Program-made: the position numbers and the translations under genes
Notes under the pieces: generated by a model
The model's database searches: none
What the model was told of the DNA's origin: nothing
What the model saw: the letters and a program-made list of their open reading frames with translations, nothing else
Assembly (NCBI RefSeq): GCF_016862175.1
Contig: NZ_BOML01000031.1
Coordinates: forward strand, 124,001-188,000
From: Paractinoplanes durhamensis
GTDB lineage: Bacteria > Actinomycetota > Actinomycetes > Mycobacteriales > Micromonosporaceae
Length of the DNA: 64,000 nt
Reading direction: 5' to 3'
Part shown: piece after piece, positions 54,256-62,730 of the stretch
Numbering within the stretch: the first letter of the stretch is position 1
How the letters are laid out: every line of letters begins with the position of its first letter

Positions 54256-54669
54256 ATGGATTTGCAGACGTACGCGTACGCAATTTTTGTCAGTGCTCTG
54301 GAAACCGATTCCGCGCCCGCACCCGGGGAGGTCCGGGACGCGGTCGCCGCGGCACTTCGCCGGCATTCGGGTGCCGAGGGATGTGTCGCGGCGGCCGCCT
54401 TCGCCTTCGGCGACCACCCGCAGGCGGCCGCCCACCGGATGAGCTGGGCGCTCGCCCTGGCCCACCGCACGCCCGCCGTTGCCGACCGCGCACCCGGCCG
54501 GCAGCGGGCCCTGCCGGTCGAGGCGAGCATCGCCGTGATGCTGATCAACGACCAGTTCCCGCGGGCCATGCCGGCCGCGCTGCTGATCTACCTGATGCTG
54601 CTGCTCCCCCTGGGCCGGATCAGGGGCATACCGCGACGGATGTACGACTCAGGTACCGCTCGCGAATGA
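54256..54669 (+). CDS. Hypothetical protein within the two-component cluster
   Basis: The 137-residue protein has an Ala-rich helical body (DAVAAALRRHSGAEGCVAAA) and a hydrophobic C-terminal segment (AALLIYLMLLLPLG) that could insert in the membrane. I recognise no family. It lies between the LuxR-type regulator and the secreted repeat protein, on the same strand. GGGGG nine bases before the ATG supports translation. Confidence 0.5.
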   Translation: MDLQTYAYAIFVSALETDSAPAPGEVRDAVAAALRRHSGAEGCVAAAAFAFGDHPQAAAHRMSWALALAHRTPAVADRAPGRQRALPVEASIAVMLINDQFPRAMPAALLIYLMLLLPLGRIRGIPRRMYDSGTARE

Positions 54670-54769
54670 CGACACGGCCGCTCCGGCGCGTGAAACTGTG
54701 ATGGCAACGCCGTGACCGAAATGCGAGTTAAGTCGGCCATGGTCAGGAACGAAACACGGGGGAACGACG

Positions 54770-55171
54770 ATGTTCTGGAAAACTTGCGCCACGGTTGCGA
54801 TGGCCGCCCTGACCACCTCGGCCATGCTCGGGGGGACGGGCGGCGCGGCCGAGGCCGCTCCGTCGAGCAACGGGCCCGCTGCGGCATGCCCGACCGGGGC
54901 GCGGATTTGCGTCAACCCCGGGACGGCATGGTTCTGGCTGTGCAAGGCCCAACCGGAGTGGTGCTCCGACGATCATTCTGGACACGGAGGCCATCAGTTC
55001 CCGGACGACTGGGACCACCAGTTGCCGGACGACTGGGACCACCAGCTCCCGGACGACTGGACGCATGACCTCCCGGACCACTGGGTTGTCGTCCTCCCGC
55101 CGGAGGCGGATCTGGGGTCTCTCCTTGCTCCGCAGGTGTCCGCCGACCTTCCCCTTGGCAATGACCGGTAA
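54770..55171 (+). CDS. Small secreted protein with LPDDWDHQ repeats
   Basis: The 133-residue protein has a signal peptide (about 1-30) and two disulfide-like cysteine pairs in the mature N-terminus (CPTGARIC and LCKAQPEWC). An acidic, histidine- and tryptophan-rich repeat tract follows (HQFPDDWD, HQLPDDWD, HQLPDDWT, HDLPDHWV). Its last 11 bases overlap the sensor kinase gene, so the two are translated together. A role as secreted ligand, metal binder or regulator of the kinase is speculative. No family is recognised. Confidence 0.6.
   Translation: MFWKTCATVAMAALTTSAMLGGTGGAAEAAPSSNGPAAACPTGARICVNPGTAWFWLCKAQPEWCSDDHSGHGGHQFPDDWDHQLPDDWDHQLPDDWTHDLPDHWVVVLPPEADLGSLLAPQVSADLPLGNDR
54995..55084 (+). 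repeat. 24-bp coding tandem repeat, about 3.75 copies
   Basis: Units start at 54995, 55019, 55043 and 55067, each reading CAGxTxCCGGACGACTGG with small changes. The reading frame is kept, giving eight-residue peptide repeats. Confidence 0.85.
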
Positions 55172-56348
55172 CGGCCGCGGCGGGCACCCACGGGGGCTCG
55201 CCGCGGCGCTCCTTCGGGACGTGCTGCTGACCGCACTGGCCATCACGGTGGATGTCATGGCGAGCATGGACGACGGGAAGATGCCCGGCGGCGTGGTGCT
55301 GCCGGTATGCACTGCCGTCGTGATGGGCACGCTCCTGTTCCGGCGACGGTTCCCGGTCGCGGTGCTCGCCGTCCAGGTGGGGTATGGGATCTTGGTCGTG
55401 GCGCTCGTACCCGATGTAGGACTCATCGCCGGCCTGCTGGTCGGGCTCTACGCGGTGGCCAGTCGGAGAGAGCCGGCATGGTCGGCGCCGGGGCTGTTCG
55501 CCACCGCCGCAGTCATCGTCGCGCAGGTCGTCAGCTCGCCGGAGCTGGACAAGGTGAAGCAGCCCGAACTGATCCTGCTGTTCCAGGGGCTTCTGCTGCT
55601 CGGTGTCTGGGGCGCCGGCTACCGGGCCTGGACCGCCCGGATGCACCTGAACACCCTGGCCGCCGAGCAGCGGGACGCCAAGGCGAGAGCGTTGCGGGAT
55701 GAGCGGCTGCGCATCGCCCGCGAACTGCACGACATCGTGGCCGGCTCGGTCAGTGTGATGGTCGTACAGGCCGCCGGTGCCCAGACCGTCCTGCACGCCG
55801 ACCCGCACCGGGTCGGCGTGGCGCTCGGCGTCATCCAACACGCCGGAACCCAGGCCATGGCCGAACTCCGGCGCCTGCTGGGCCTGCTCCGCTCGGCCGG
55901 CGAGGCCGGGGAGACCGGCGACGACGCGACCGCCGGCCCCGGCGTGGACGGCATCGAGGAGTTGCTGGACAGCATGCGGAACACCGGCCTGACGATCTCC
56001 TATCGCACCGCCGGCACCCCGGCGCCGATCGACCCCAGCGTCTCGCTGGCCTGCTACCGGATAGTCCAGGAGTCGCTGACCAACACGGTCAAGCACGCCG
56101 GCCCCGACGCCGCGATCGACGTGCACCTCGCCTGGCACCGGGACAGCCTGACGCTGAACGTCGCGAACCACGGCGGGCACCGCCCGGCCGACGCCGGGCT
56201 GTCCACCGGCCACGGCCTGCTCGGTCTGCGCGAACGGGTCGGCACCCTGGGCGGCGTCTTCACCGCCGGCCCCACCGCCGACGGTTTCACCGTGCACGCC
56301 GAACTACCCGTGGCCAACAGCGCCCCGCTGATCCCGGCCCGCGTTTAG
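55161..56348 (+). CDS. NarL-type sensor histidine kinase
   Basis: The 395-residue membrane kinase has about five N-terminal helices with little extracellular sequence. A coiled linker leads to a HisKA_3 domain (RLRIARELHDIVAGSVSVMV, His190) and a HATPase with LACYRIVQESLTNTVKHAG and GHGLLGLRERV. It should phosphorylate the LuxR-type regulator at 53429. The start codon overlaps the end of the secreted repeat-protein gene. Confidence 0.93.
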   Translation: MTGNGRGGHPRGLAAALLRDVLLTALAITVDVMASMDDGKMPGGVVLPVCTAVVMGTLLFRRRFPVAVLAVQVGYGILVVALVPDVGLIAGLLVGLYAVASRREPAWSAPGLFATAAVIVAQVVSSPELDKVKQPELILLFQGLLLLGVWGAGYRAWTARMHLNTLAAEQRDAKARALRDERLRIARELHDIVAGSVSVMVVQAAGAQTVLHADPHRVGVALGVIQHAGTQAMAELRRLLGLLRSAGEAGETGDDATAGPGVDGIEELLDSMRNTGLTISYRTAGTPAPIDPSVSLACYRIVQESLTNTVKHAGPDAAIDVHLAWHRDSLTLNVANHGGHRPADAGLSTGHGLLGLRERVGTLGGVFTAGPTADGFTVHAELPVANSAPLIPARV

Positions 56349-56359
56349 ACCGGCAACAC

Positions 56360-56971
56360 CTAGACCGCGACGATGTCACCGGGCCGGAAGCGGGTCAGCT
56401 CGCGGAAGTGGGCGAGGACCTCGGCCGGGTCGTCCTGGCCGCGGTAGAGCAGCACGAACGACGTGGCCCGCGGGTCCACCGACCCCATCACCGCAACGGC
56501 CTCACCGGTGCGCAGCTGCAGGATCAGCACCGGCAGCTTGCCGTCACCGGCGGGCACCGCGTCGAACTGATGCTTGATCGCCCCTTTGACCGCATGCATC
56601 GGCCGATCGATCCGGCCGAGCACGGTGGCGTCACCGAACGAGGGCCACTCCGCGACGTCAAGCTTGGTGAACAGCGGCGGCGGCCAGGGCTTGCGCTCCG
56701 CGAGCCGCTGCGCCACCCGGCGGAGGAACTCCAGCAACTCGGCCTCGGAGTACCGCCCGCTGATCGCGGCGGTCTGCGGGTGAAGCGCACCGTCCCGCAG
56801 GACCTGGTCGATCGCCGCGGCGAAATCCGCGACCACCGTGCTGTACACCTGACCGTCGATCATGTTGTCGACCAGCCGGGCGGCGGTGGCGTCGCTCAGG
56901 TCGGGAGCGCCGTCGATCGGGTAAAGCAGCTGGTTCATGACGCCGCGCGTCACATCCGGATCCACGGTCAC
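56360..56971 (-). CDS. Presumed immunity protein for the adjacent toxin
   Basis: The 203-residue cytosolic protein has no signal or membrane segments. Visible are LLYPIDGAPDLSDATAARLV, an alpha-helical middle (ELLEFLRRVAQRLAERKPW) and a beta-rich C-terminus (LPVLILQLRTGEAVAVMG). I recognise no family. Its GTG start overlaps the toxin stop as GTGA, the classical position of an immunity gene in polymorphic toxin operons. Immunity function is inferred from position only. Confidence 0.6.
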   Translation of the reverse strand: MTVDPDVTRGVMNQLLYPIDGAPDLSDATAARLVDNMIDGQVYSTVVADFAAAIDQVLRDGALHPQTAAISGRYSEAELLEFLRRVAQRLAERKPWPPPLFTKLDVAEWPSFGDATVLGRIDRPMHAVKGAIKHQFDAVPAGDGKLPVLILQLRTGEAVAVMGSVDPRATSFVLLYRGQDDPAEVLAHFRELTRFRPGDIVAV

Positions 56972-58329
56972 CGTTCTTCGCCACCCCATCCGTACTGCTT
57001 GAAGTCGGGATCGGTCAGCAGGCCCTGATCCCGCAGGCTCTGCAGAACCTTGTCGTTCATCTCGGCCCCGGGATGGTAGTGCCCGCTCTGGTCGGTCATC
57101 GCGACCAGTTTCCCGTCCACCACCTCGATCTCGCCCGCACCCACCACCGAGTCACCGGCGAGCAGCGAGGAGTGGTGGGTCTGGCCGACACGCTGGTCAA
57201 GCGTCGCGTAGAGGTTACCGCTGCCGTCCATGGTGAAGATCGCCCGGCCGCCGCCGGACCAGGCGGTGGTGCCGGTGGACGTGTCGTAGAGGCTGCCGTC
57301 CGCGGCGCTGCGCAGGTTGCCGTCACCGTCGACGAACAGCCGATGCGCCTCCCGCTCGGCGTCGTCCATGTAGTGCACCGTGTCCGGATAGAACGCCCGG
57401 CTCGGATTGGTCGGGTCGTTCTCGCCGACATATCGGCCGCCCAGGTGCGCGTCGGTGGGCAGTTCCCCACCGCTGCGCGGCGCCGGGATCTGGTCCCCTT
57501 CGTGCCAGCCCTTGGGGAGGTTCGGCTCTTCGCCGCCGCCGCTCTTGCCGCCACCCGGGACCGACCGGAGCAACTCGGACAGCTTGCCGGTGAGCCCGTC
57601 CAGGACGTCACCGAGCGAGCCAACCTTCCCGATCAGCCGGCGAAGACTGCTGAGCAAACCACGGATGAAGTGCTGAATCTTCTCGACCCACTTGGCGACC
57701 AGCGCGGCAACCTGCCCGATCACCACCGGGGTGGCGAGCCCGAGGGTCAGCCCTTCCTCGGCGAGCCACTGCGGCAGCCGGGCAGCGAGCGTAGCGATGA
57801 ACTGCGCGATCAGGTCCCGGACGATGCCGCGAACAAGACCGACGAGCAGTCCCGCGCCTTCCACGGCGTACGAGATGCCGTGCGCGGCCGACGAAATCCC
57901 GGAGATGACTTGCGCGAGCATCCCGGCGTGCTCCCGGTAGGCGTCGCCGGAGGACCCCTGCCAGTCCGCGACCTCCTGCCGGATGGCGTCCATGAACTGC
58001 GCCTGCGCGTCGGCACTGAACTTGGAGACGTTCTGCCAGGTCGTAGCGTGGGCGGCGATGGCGTCCGGGTTGCCGGCCAGCCAGTCGAGCGCGTCCTTGA
58101 GCGGCTTGACGTGCTCCATGAGCCACGAAACGCCCCAGGCCACCAAAGACCCGATCGGATCAATAACCATTCCGAGTACGTCGAGGGTGCCCCCGACCGT
58201 ACCCAGGGTGCCGTCGACCCAGCTGTTGTCATGAATGCCGCTGGAGATCTGCTCCGCATCCTCGACAAGCCCAAGCCCCGTGTACCAGGTCGTCGAACTC
58301 TGCTCCGACGCGACCAGCGGATTGGTCAC
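56968..58329 (-). CDS. WXG100-type polymorphic toxin with HHSS/SGHY C-terminal domain
   Basis: This 453-residue protein has an N-terminal helical WXG100/ESX-like targeting region with the turn ADWQGSSGDAYREH (WxG at 123-125), then amphipathic helices (150-255) and a Gly/Ser hinge. The C-terminal domain from about 325 contains RAIFTMDGSGNLYATLDQ, GQTHHSSLLAGDSVVGAGE and the string TDQSGHYHPG. These strings recall a module seen in plant IQM proteins and in some bacterial effectors (from memory). The GTG start overlaps the EspC-like stop (GTGA). Likely secreted by a type VII system encoded elsewhere. Confidence 0.72.
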   Translation of the reverse strand: MTNPLVASEQSSTTWYTGLGLVEDAEQISSGIHDNSWVDGTLGTVGGTLDVLGMVIDPIGSLVAWGVSWLMEHVKPLKDALDWLAGNPDAIAAHATTWQNVSKFSADAQAQFMDAIRQEVADWQGSSGDAYREHAGMLAQVISGISSAAHGISYAVEGAGLLVGLVRGIVRDLIAQFIATLAARLPQWLAEEGLTLGLATPVVIGQVAALVAKWVEKIQHFIRGLLSSLRRLIGKVGSLGDVLDGLTGKLSELLRSVPGGGKSGGGEEPNLPKGWHEGDQIPAPRSGGELPTDAHLGGRYVGENDPTNPSRAFYPDTVHYMDDAEREAHRLFVDGDGNLRSAADGSLYDTSTGTTAWSGGGRAIFTMDGSGNLYATLDQRVGQTHHSSLLAGDSVVGAGEIEVVDGKLVAMTDQSGHYHPGAEMNDKVLQSLRDQGLLTDPDFKQYGWGGEER

Positions 58330-58655
58330 AGCGGCAACTCCAGAGCCGGCCCCGCCTCGGTGACTCGGCGGCTGCTCGCAGTGTCCGCACCGGACATGTC
58401 CGCCGCGGTGGTGCGAAGGTTGGCAGCAGTCTCGTGCAGCACGTCAACGGTCTTGTAGAGGGCGTCCGCACCCAGTCCGAAGATCGGACTGAGAATCCCC
58501 GGAAGAAACTGACACAACTGCCCGTACGCCCCGGTGTCCATCACGACGTCATGAACCGCCGAGCGAGCCAGGTCAACAGCGTCGCCGACCTGCTCAACAC
58601 TGCCGGCATGCCGCTCCACCAGGTAGCCCGGAAACTGCACCCGCTCACCGGCCAC
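58326..58655 (-). CDS. EspC-like ESX secretion-associated protein
   Basis: The 109-residue helical protein (YLVERHAGSVEQVGDAVDLA, ALYKTVDVLHETAANLRTTA) resembles EspC/PF10824-type partners encoded next to ESX substrates in Actinobacteria. It probably forms a hairpin dimer with, or chaperones, the WXG toxin. The GTG at 58655 has a strong GGGGAGG six bases upstream and lies within the end of the YbaB-like gene (11-base overlap). The stop overlaps the toxin start. Confidence 0.72.
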   Translation of the reverse strand: MAGERVQFPGYLVERHAGSVEQVGDAVDLARSAVHDVVMDTGAYGQLCQFLPGILSPIFGLGADALYKTVDVLHETAANLRTTAADMSGADTASSRRVTEAGPALELPL

Positions 58656-59034
58656 GCCCGGCCTCCCCGTCGTTCTCGTCACCGGCGCTCCGCTCAGGGA
58701 ACCGGGTATCGAACGAGTTGATGACCGCCCGCCCGGTCTCGGAGTCAGCCCCAACGGTGTCCTCAACCTGAGCGGCAACCTGGCGAGCAAGGCCGGCCTG
58801 CGCTTGCCGCATAACGGCAAGAATGCGCTCAGCGAGCTCCCGATCCTCAAGCTCGAGCGACTCCACCTGCCCAGACGGCCCAACGGTCACCCGAACAGAT
58901 CCGTCCCGGCTCTCCGCGCTGGCGCTGAGCGCCGCAACCCGGCGAGACAGAGCAACGGCCCGCTCAGCCTGAGCACTGACCCCAGCCGCCCAGCTATCAA
59001 GCCAGTCTTCAGCGGCATCGACATCGTTAGGCAT
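58645..59034 (-). CDS. YbaB/EbfC-family protein in the toxin operon
   Basis: The 129-residue protein has the EbfC-like layout: an N-terminal helix, SVRVTVGPSGQVESLELED (the beta sheet) and a long C-terminal helix (ILAVMRQAQAGLARQVAAQV). Divergent YbaB-like proteins commonly precede ESX-substrate operons in actinomycetes, where they may act as chaperone or regulator. It opens the four-gene operon; GAAGAGGG precedes the ATG and a -10-like TACCCT lies farther upstream. Confidence 0.78.
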   Translation of the reverse strand: MPNDVDAAEDWLDSWAAGVSAQAERAVALSRRVAALSASAESRDGSVRVTVGPSGQVESLELEDRELAERILAVMRQAQAGLARQVAAQVEDTVGADSETGRAVINSFDTRFPERSAGDENDGEAGRGR

Positions 59035-59160
59035 AAAACACCCTCTTCACATCCACGATCATGCAAAGGGTAGCCCGCAACCGCACACCCCCACCGCCCC
59101 GAAAGAGGCGGCCCCGAGCCACTCATGCCTCCCAAAAGGGTCGGCGCTTACCGCAGCCGG

Positions 59161-60813
59161 TCATTGGTGCGACAGCAGCACGACCATCAACTGCGCGATG
59201 AGGACTTTCAAGACCATCGCGACCGGGAAAGCCATCGAGTACGCCAGGGCCGGCAGCTCATTCTTGGCCCGGTCTTCGGCGAACGTCAGCACGGCCGGGT
59301 TGGTGTCGATGCCGGCCATCACACCCATCAGCCACGAGAGCGGCATGCGCAGGAGTCTGCCGACGGCGATGCACGCTACGGCGGTGCCGGCCGCCACCAG
59401 CGCACCAACGGCGATCATTTTCCAAGCGCCACCGTCGGAGAACCCTCGGACGAGCGCGCCGCCCGACTTCAGTCCGACGCCGGCGAAGAACAGCGCGACG
59501 CCGACCTGGCGAAGAACCAGGATCGTCGATCGGGGCTGCTGCCAGGTGATCGGGCCGGTCCGCCCGACCCGGCCCAGGATCAGTCCGACGATGAGGGGCC
59601 CGGCCGCCAGTCCGAGGCGGAGGGTCGCGCCGCCGGCGAGCGGCACCGCGACCGCGCCCAGCAGCAGGCCCAGCGCGAGACCGAGGGTGAGGCCGGTGAA
59701 GTCCACCCGGGCCAGCGACTGGTCGGAGTCGCCCAACAGGGCCGTCACGTCGGACATCTGATCCCGGGGGGCGACGACGCGGACCCGGTCGCCGAGAAGC
59801 AGCCGGGTGACGGGGGTCGCGATCAGGTCGTGGTCACCACGGCGTACGCGGGTGATGAGCGCGCCGTGTCGGCGCAGCAGGTCCAGGTCGGCGATGGCAG
59901 TGCCGACAAGGGCGGGGTCGGAGACAGTGATGCGGCGAAAGTCGAGGGCGCCGCGGTCCAACGACAATGCCGGCCAGGCCTTCTCGCCGAGGCGTGCGAC
60001 GAGTTCACCGGTGGCGGTGCGGGTCCCGACGACCGACAGCAGGTCCCCCTGGTCCAGGGCGGCAACCGTGGTGGCCAGGAGCACCCGGTCGCCGCGTCGC
60101 AGCCGTACCAGCAGCACGTCGCCGTCGCGGGCAAGTTCGTCGGTGAGCTCACGGATGTCCGTGCCGGCTCCTCGGGTGACGCGCAGGGTCAGTTGGACCA
60201 GCGTCCTCGGGGCGGGAGCAAGGTGCTCGTTCTCGGCGGCTTCGCGCGCGAAGTCGACCCGGACGAACATCATGTAGGTGATGAGGGCACCGATCATGGC
60301 GACCACGCCGTACCCGTAGGTCAGGCTCATGCCGACCGCTGCGTCGCTGGCCAGGGAGCCGGCGTGGGTCGGGTCGACGGCGCGCAGCGCCTCCTGGGCG
60401 CCACCGAGCGCGGGCACGTTGACCAGCGCCCCGGCGAACACTCCGGCGGCGGTGGCGGGGTTGAGGTGGAAGGCGTTCGCGGCTCCGACCGCGGTCAGCG
60501 ACGCGACGGCGAGGACTCCGGCGACAAAGGCATTGTCGCGCAGACCACGCCGGCGCAGGGCGACGAAGAAGGTGGGGCCGGCGGCGAGGCCGATGAGATA
60601 GACGAACAAGGCCAGCCCGAACTGGTCGGCGAAGTCCGGCAGTCGCAGGCGCTCGTCCAGGGCGCCGACGCCAAGACCGACGAAGAAGACGGCGGCGACG
60701 CCGAGCGCGACGCCCCGGATCCGGATACTGCCGAGCAGGTGCCCGACGCCGAGGACGAGCGCGCAGAGCAGGACGGCGTTGGACGCCAACAGGTTGATCG
60801 GAGACAGGCTCAC
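59161..60813 (-). CDS. AspT/YidE-type transporter with RCK_C domains
   Basis: The 550-residue membrane protein has two blocks of five to six helices, each with the AspT-family pattern (LFVYLIGLAAGPTFFVALRR and LFFAGVGLKSGGALV). In between lie two cytosolic TrkA-C (RCK_C) domains (DVLLVRLRRGDRVLLATT, GALITRVRRGDHDLIATP). Such proteins exchange aspartate/alanine or dicarboxylates. The NPATAAGVFAGALVNVPAL and DTNPAVLTFAEDR segments are the expected substrate loops. Substrate unknown. Confidence 0.87.
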   Translation of the reverse strand: MSLSPINLLASNAVLLCALVLGVGHLLGSIRIRGVALGVAAVFFVGLGVGALDERLRLPDFADQFGLALFVYLIGLAAGPTFFVALRRRGLRDNAFVAGVLAVASLTAVGAANAFHLNPATAAGVFAGALVNVPALGGAQEALRAVDPTHAGSLASDAAVGMSLTYGYGVVAMIGALITYMMFVRVDFAREAAENEHLAPAPRTLVQLTLRVTRGAGTDIRELTDELARDGDVLLVRLRRGDRVLLATTVAALDQGDLLSVVGTRTATGELVARLGEKAWPALSLDRGALDFRRITVSDPALVGTAIADLDLLRRHGALITRVRRGDHDLIATPVTRLLLGDRVRVVAPRDQMSDVTALLGDSDQSLARVDFTGLTLGLALGLLLGAVAVPLAGGATLRLGLAAGPLIVGLILGRVGRTGPITWQQPRSTILVLRQVGVALFFAGVGLKSGGALVRGFSDGGAWKMIAVGALVAAGTAVACIAVGRLLRMPLSWLMGVMAGIDTNPAVLTFAEDRAKNELPALAYSMAFPVAMVLKVLIAQLMVVLLSHQ

Positions 60814-60970
60814 ACTCGGTATCGTGCAACCCGCGCAGGTCAGCCGTTAACTCCGGGCCAAACAAATCGCCAGTTGCGGCACGGAGCCGATCACCGCCGC
60901 TCCCGGCAAAGGGTAGCCGCGCTCCCGGCGCGAGACCGCCCCGCCCGCGCCCGGGCCGGAGGCCTGAGAT

Positions 60971-61393
60971 TCAGGTGCGCACCACGGCGGCGAGCAGTCG
61001 CCGGAACGCCTCGGCATCGGACCGGGACAGTGGCGCCAGGAAGGTGTTCTCGGCTTCCGTCGTCGCGGCCAGAGCCGCGGTCAAGGTCCCGCGGCCGAGC
61101 GCGGTGAGGGCGACGACGTTCTTACGGCGGTCGTCGGGGGCGGGGCTGCGGCTGACCAGGCCCTTGGCCTCCAATTCGTCGATCAGCGCGACCATGGTGG
61201 TGCGGTCCAGGTCGAGGCGCCGGGCCACTTCCTGCTGAGACTGCGGTTCCTGGTCGTCGATCGCCGTGAGCACCGCACATTGCCGGCCGGTGATGCCGTG
61301 CGGTCGCATCGCCTCGGTGGTCAGCTCGGCGTACTGCATCTGGGCGTGTTTGAGCAGGTAGCCCAGACGTCCGGCGACTCGCGGTGTTGGCAC
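60971..61393 (-). CDS. MarR-family transcriptional regulator
   Basis: The 140-residue winged-helix regulator (SQQEVARRLDLDRTTMVALIDELEAKGLV, then the wing SPAPDDRRKN) probably represses the divergent LLM oxidoreductase gene and itself. The start is GTG at 61393 without a clear ribosome site. The 59-bp divergent region carries a palindrome (AGCCTAGGCT) suited to MarR binding. Confidence 0.9.
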   Translation of the reverse strand: MPTPRVAGRLGYLLKHAQMQYAELTTEAMRPHGITGRQCAVLTAIDDQEPQSQQEVARRLDLDRTTMVALIDELEAKGLVSRSPAPDDRRKNVVALTALGRGTLTAALAATTEAENTFLAPLSRSDAEAFRRLLAAVVRT

Positions 61394-61405
61394 CCGGCAA
61401 GTTTA

Positions 61406-61415
61406 AGCCTAGGCT
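61406..61415. promoter_or_regulatory. Candidate MarR operator
   Basis: AGCCTAGGCT is a perfect 10-bp palindrome with partial outer symmetry (TTTA/TGA-type flanks). It sits between the divergent MarR and LLM oxidoreductase starts. Confidence 0.4.
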
Positions 61416-61452
61416 GATCGTCAGTTCTGCTGATGATTTGGAGCGCTGACGA

Positions 61453-62325
61453 ATGCCGGTGAGTTTCGGGATCAAGACCAGCCAGATCGGCTTGACGTAC
61501 GACCAGATCCAGGCCATTTGGCGAGAAGCCGATCAGATCGACGTGTTCGAGCACGCCTGGCTCTGGGACCACCTGATTCCGATACGCGGCAACGCCGACG
61601 CCGACGCACTGGAGGCTTGGACGCTGCTGGCAGCCTTGGCTGCGCAGACCAGCCGCCTGCGACTGGGGGTAATCGTCACGAGCAACCGGCTACGCTCGCC
61701 AACGCTCCTGGCAAAGATGGCCGCAACGGTCGACGTGATCGCCAACGGCCGACTGGACTTCGGCATCGGCGCCGGCGGAAGCCGGGTGCCCGGCCCCAAC
61801 CCGGCAGTGCGGGAGTTCGCAGCATACGGTTTCCCACTGGTGACACCCGGCCAAGCCGTAAAAGACCTGGCAGAAGCCCTAGACGTGATCACCCGATTGT
61901 GGACGACAGAGCAGCCCTTCGACTACGACGGACCTTCCCTGACGTTGCGCGGAGCAATCTGCGCACCACGCCCAACACAACGGCCACACCCACCGATCAT
62001 GGTCGCCGGCGCCGGCGACCGCATGCTACGGATAGTGGCCGAACACGCCGACATCTGGAACTACCCAGGCGGCCTGGACGAGGCGTACGCCACCCGCAAC
62101 GCCAAGCTGATCCAGCACTGCCACGAGATAGGCCGAGACCCAGCCACAATAACCAGATCCATGCAGCTGATAGTCCGAGCCACCGAACCAGACGCCGCCC
62201 AAAAAGCCCAAGACACCATCAGACAAATGATCGACGCCGACATAAAGCACATAGTCATAGCCGCAGCCCTGACCCACCACAACGCCCAGTGGCTGGCCAA
62301 CGAGGTAATCCACCCACTGACCTAA
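61453..62325 (+). CDS. LLM-class F420-dependent oxidoreductase
   Basis: This is a 290-residue luciferase-like TIM barrel (FEHAWLWDHLIPIRG, LRLGVIVTSNRLRSPTLLAK, GRLDFGIGAGGSRVPGPNP, RPTQRPHPPIMVAGAGDRML). Relatives use F420 or FMN to reduce or oxidise diverse substrates. It diverges from a MarR regulator. From about 61850 to the end, codons shift to A-ending forms (ATA, CTA, CCA), unlike the first half. Confidence 0.87.
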   Translation: MPVSFGIKTSQIGLTYDQIQAIWREADQIDVFEHAWLWDHLIPIRGNADADALEAWTLLAALAAQTSRLRLGVIVTSNRLRSPTLLAKMAATVDVIANGRLDFGIGAGGSRVPGPNPAVREFAAYGFPLVTPGQAVKDLAEALDVITRLWTTEQPFDYDGPSLTLRGAICAPRPTQRPHPPIMVAGAGDRMLRIVAEHADIWNYPGGLDEAYATRNAKLIQHCHEIGRDPATITRSMQLIVRATEPDAAQKAQDTIRQMIDADIKHIVIAAALTHHNAQWLANEVIHPLT

Positions 62326-62403
62326 CCAAAAAACCAGCAACCGCAACCAAGACCAACAAGCGCAACCACAGCAGCGAGCGCAACCATCGCACCGTGGGGG
62401 TTT

Positions 62404-62422
62404 CAGGGGGCTCGGCCCCCTG
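62404..62422 (+). terminator. Terminator hairpin after the LLM gene
   Basis: CAGGGGGC (62404-62411), loop TCG, GCCCCCTG (62415-62422) form a perfect 8-bp GC stem about 80 bases past the LLM stop. Confidence 0.65.
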
Positions 62423-62434
62423 CGCTGATATGAC

Positions 62435-62475
62435 GAGCGCCCCCGGTCCGCGCGTTTTGCGGACAGGAGGCGCTC
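62435..62475. terminator. Second hairpin in the same intergenic region
   Basis: GAGCGCC (62435-62441) pairs with GGCGCTC (62469-62475); inside, GTCCGC (62446-62451) pairs with GCGGAC (62459-62464) around GCGTTTT. It may serve the converging methyltransferase gene. Confidence 0.5.
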
Positions 62476-62730
62476 AGGTGCTCGTGGACCATAGTTGGCA
62501 GAATAAGAACCACATACCCGCAGCTCAGGGCCCAATCGTCACGCTACCGGCGGTACGCCGTCGCACGACCTGACCGATTCAGCGGCCGCCGCCCGCCGTA
62601 GCGCCACCATGCCGATCCGATCGGCTGCGGCCGTGGCCGCCTGCCCACCACTGCTGGATCACGAACGCCAAGGCGCAACCTCCTCCTGGCCCAAACCCTT
62701 TGCAGAGATGTTGATGATGATGGTTTCGGT

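Larger units (their letters stand above)
62326..62730. other. Intergenic region with two hairpins, no gene seen
   Basis: The first 60 bases repeat CAACC/CAAC units and are A-rich, continuing the base bias of the preceding gene. Two hairpins follow. After 62480 I see no coding frame with recognisable similarity. The last part precedes the stop of the minus-strand methyltransferase gene. Confidence 0.5.

Noticed and set aside
59125-61107. 660-codon open frame opposite the AspT-type transporter
   Set aside because: Shadow composition only; the membrane-helix pattern and RCK_C domains lie on the minus strand.
62326-62400. Short CAACC-type repeats as a possible CRISPR or attachment site
   Set aside because: Units are only 5-7 bases, irregular, and have no spacers or matching half-site elsewhere in the window.
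62461-62580. Possible tRNA or small RNA gene in the intergenic region
   Set aside because: No cloverleaf, TTCGA loop or CCA-like end could be built; the visible hairpins are better read as terminators.
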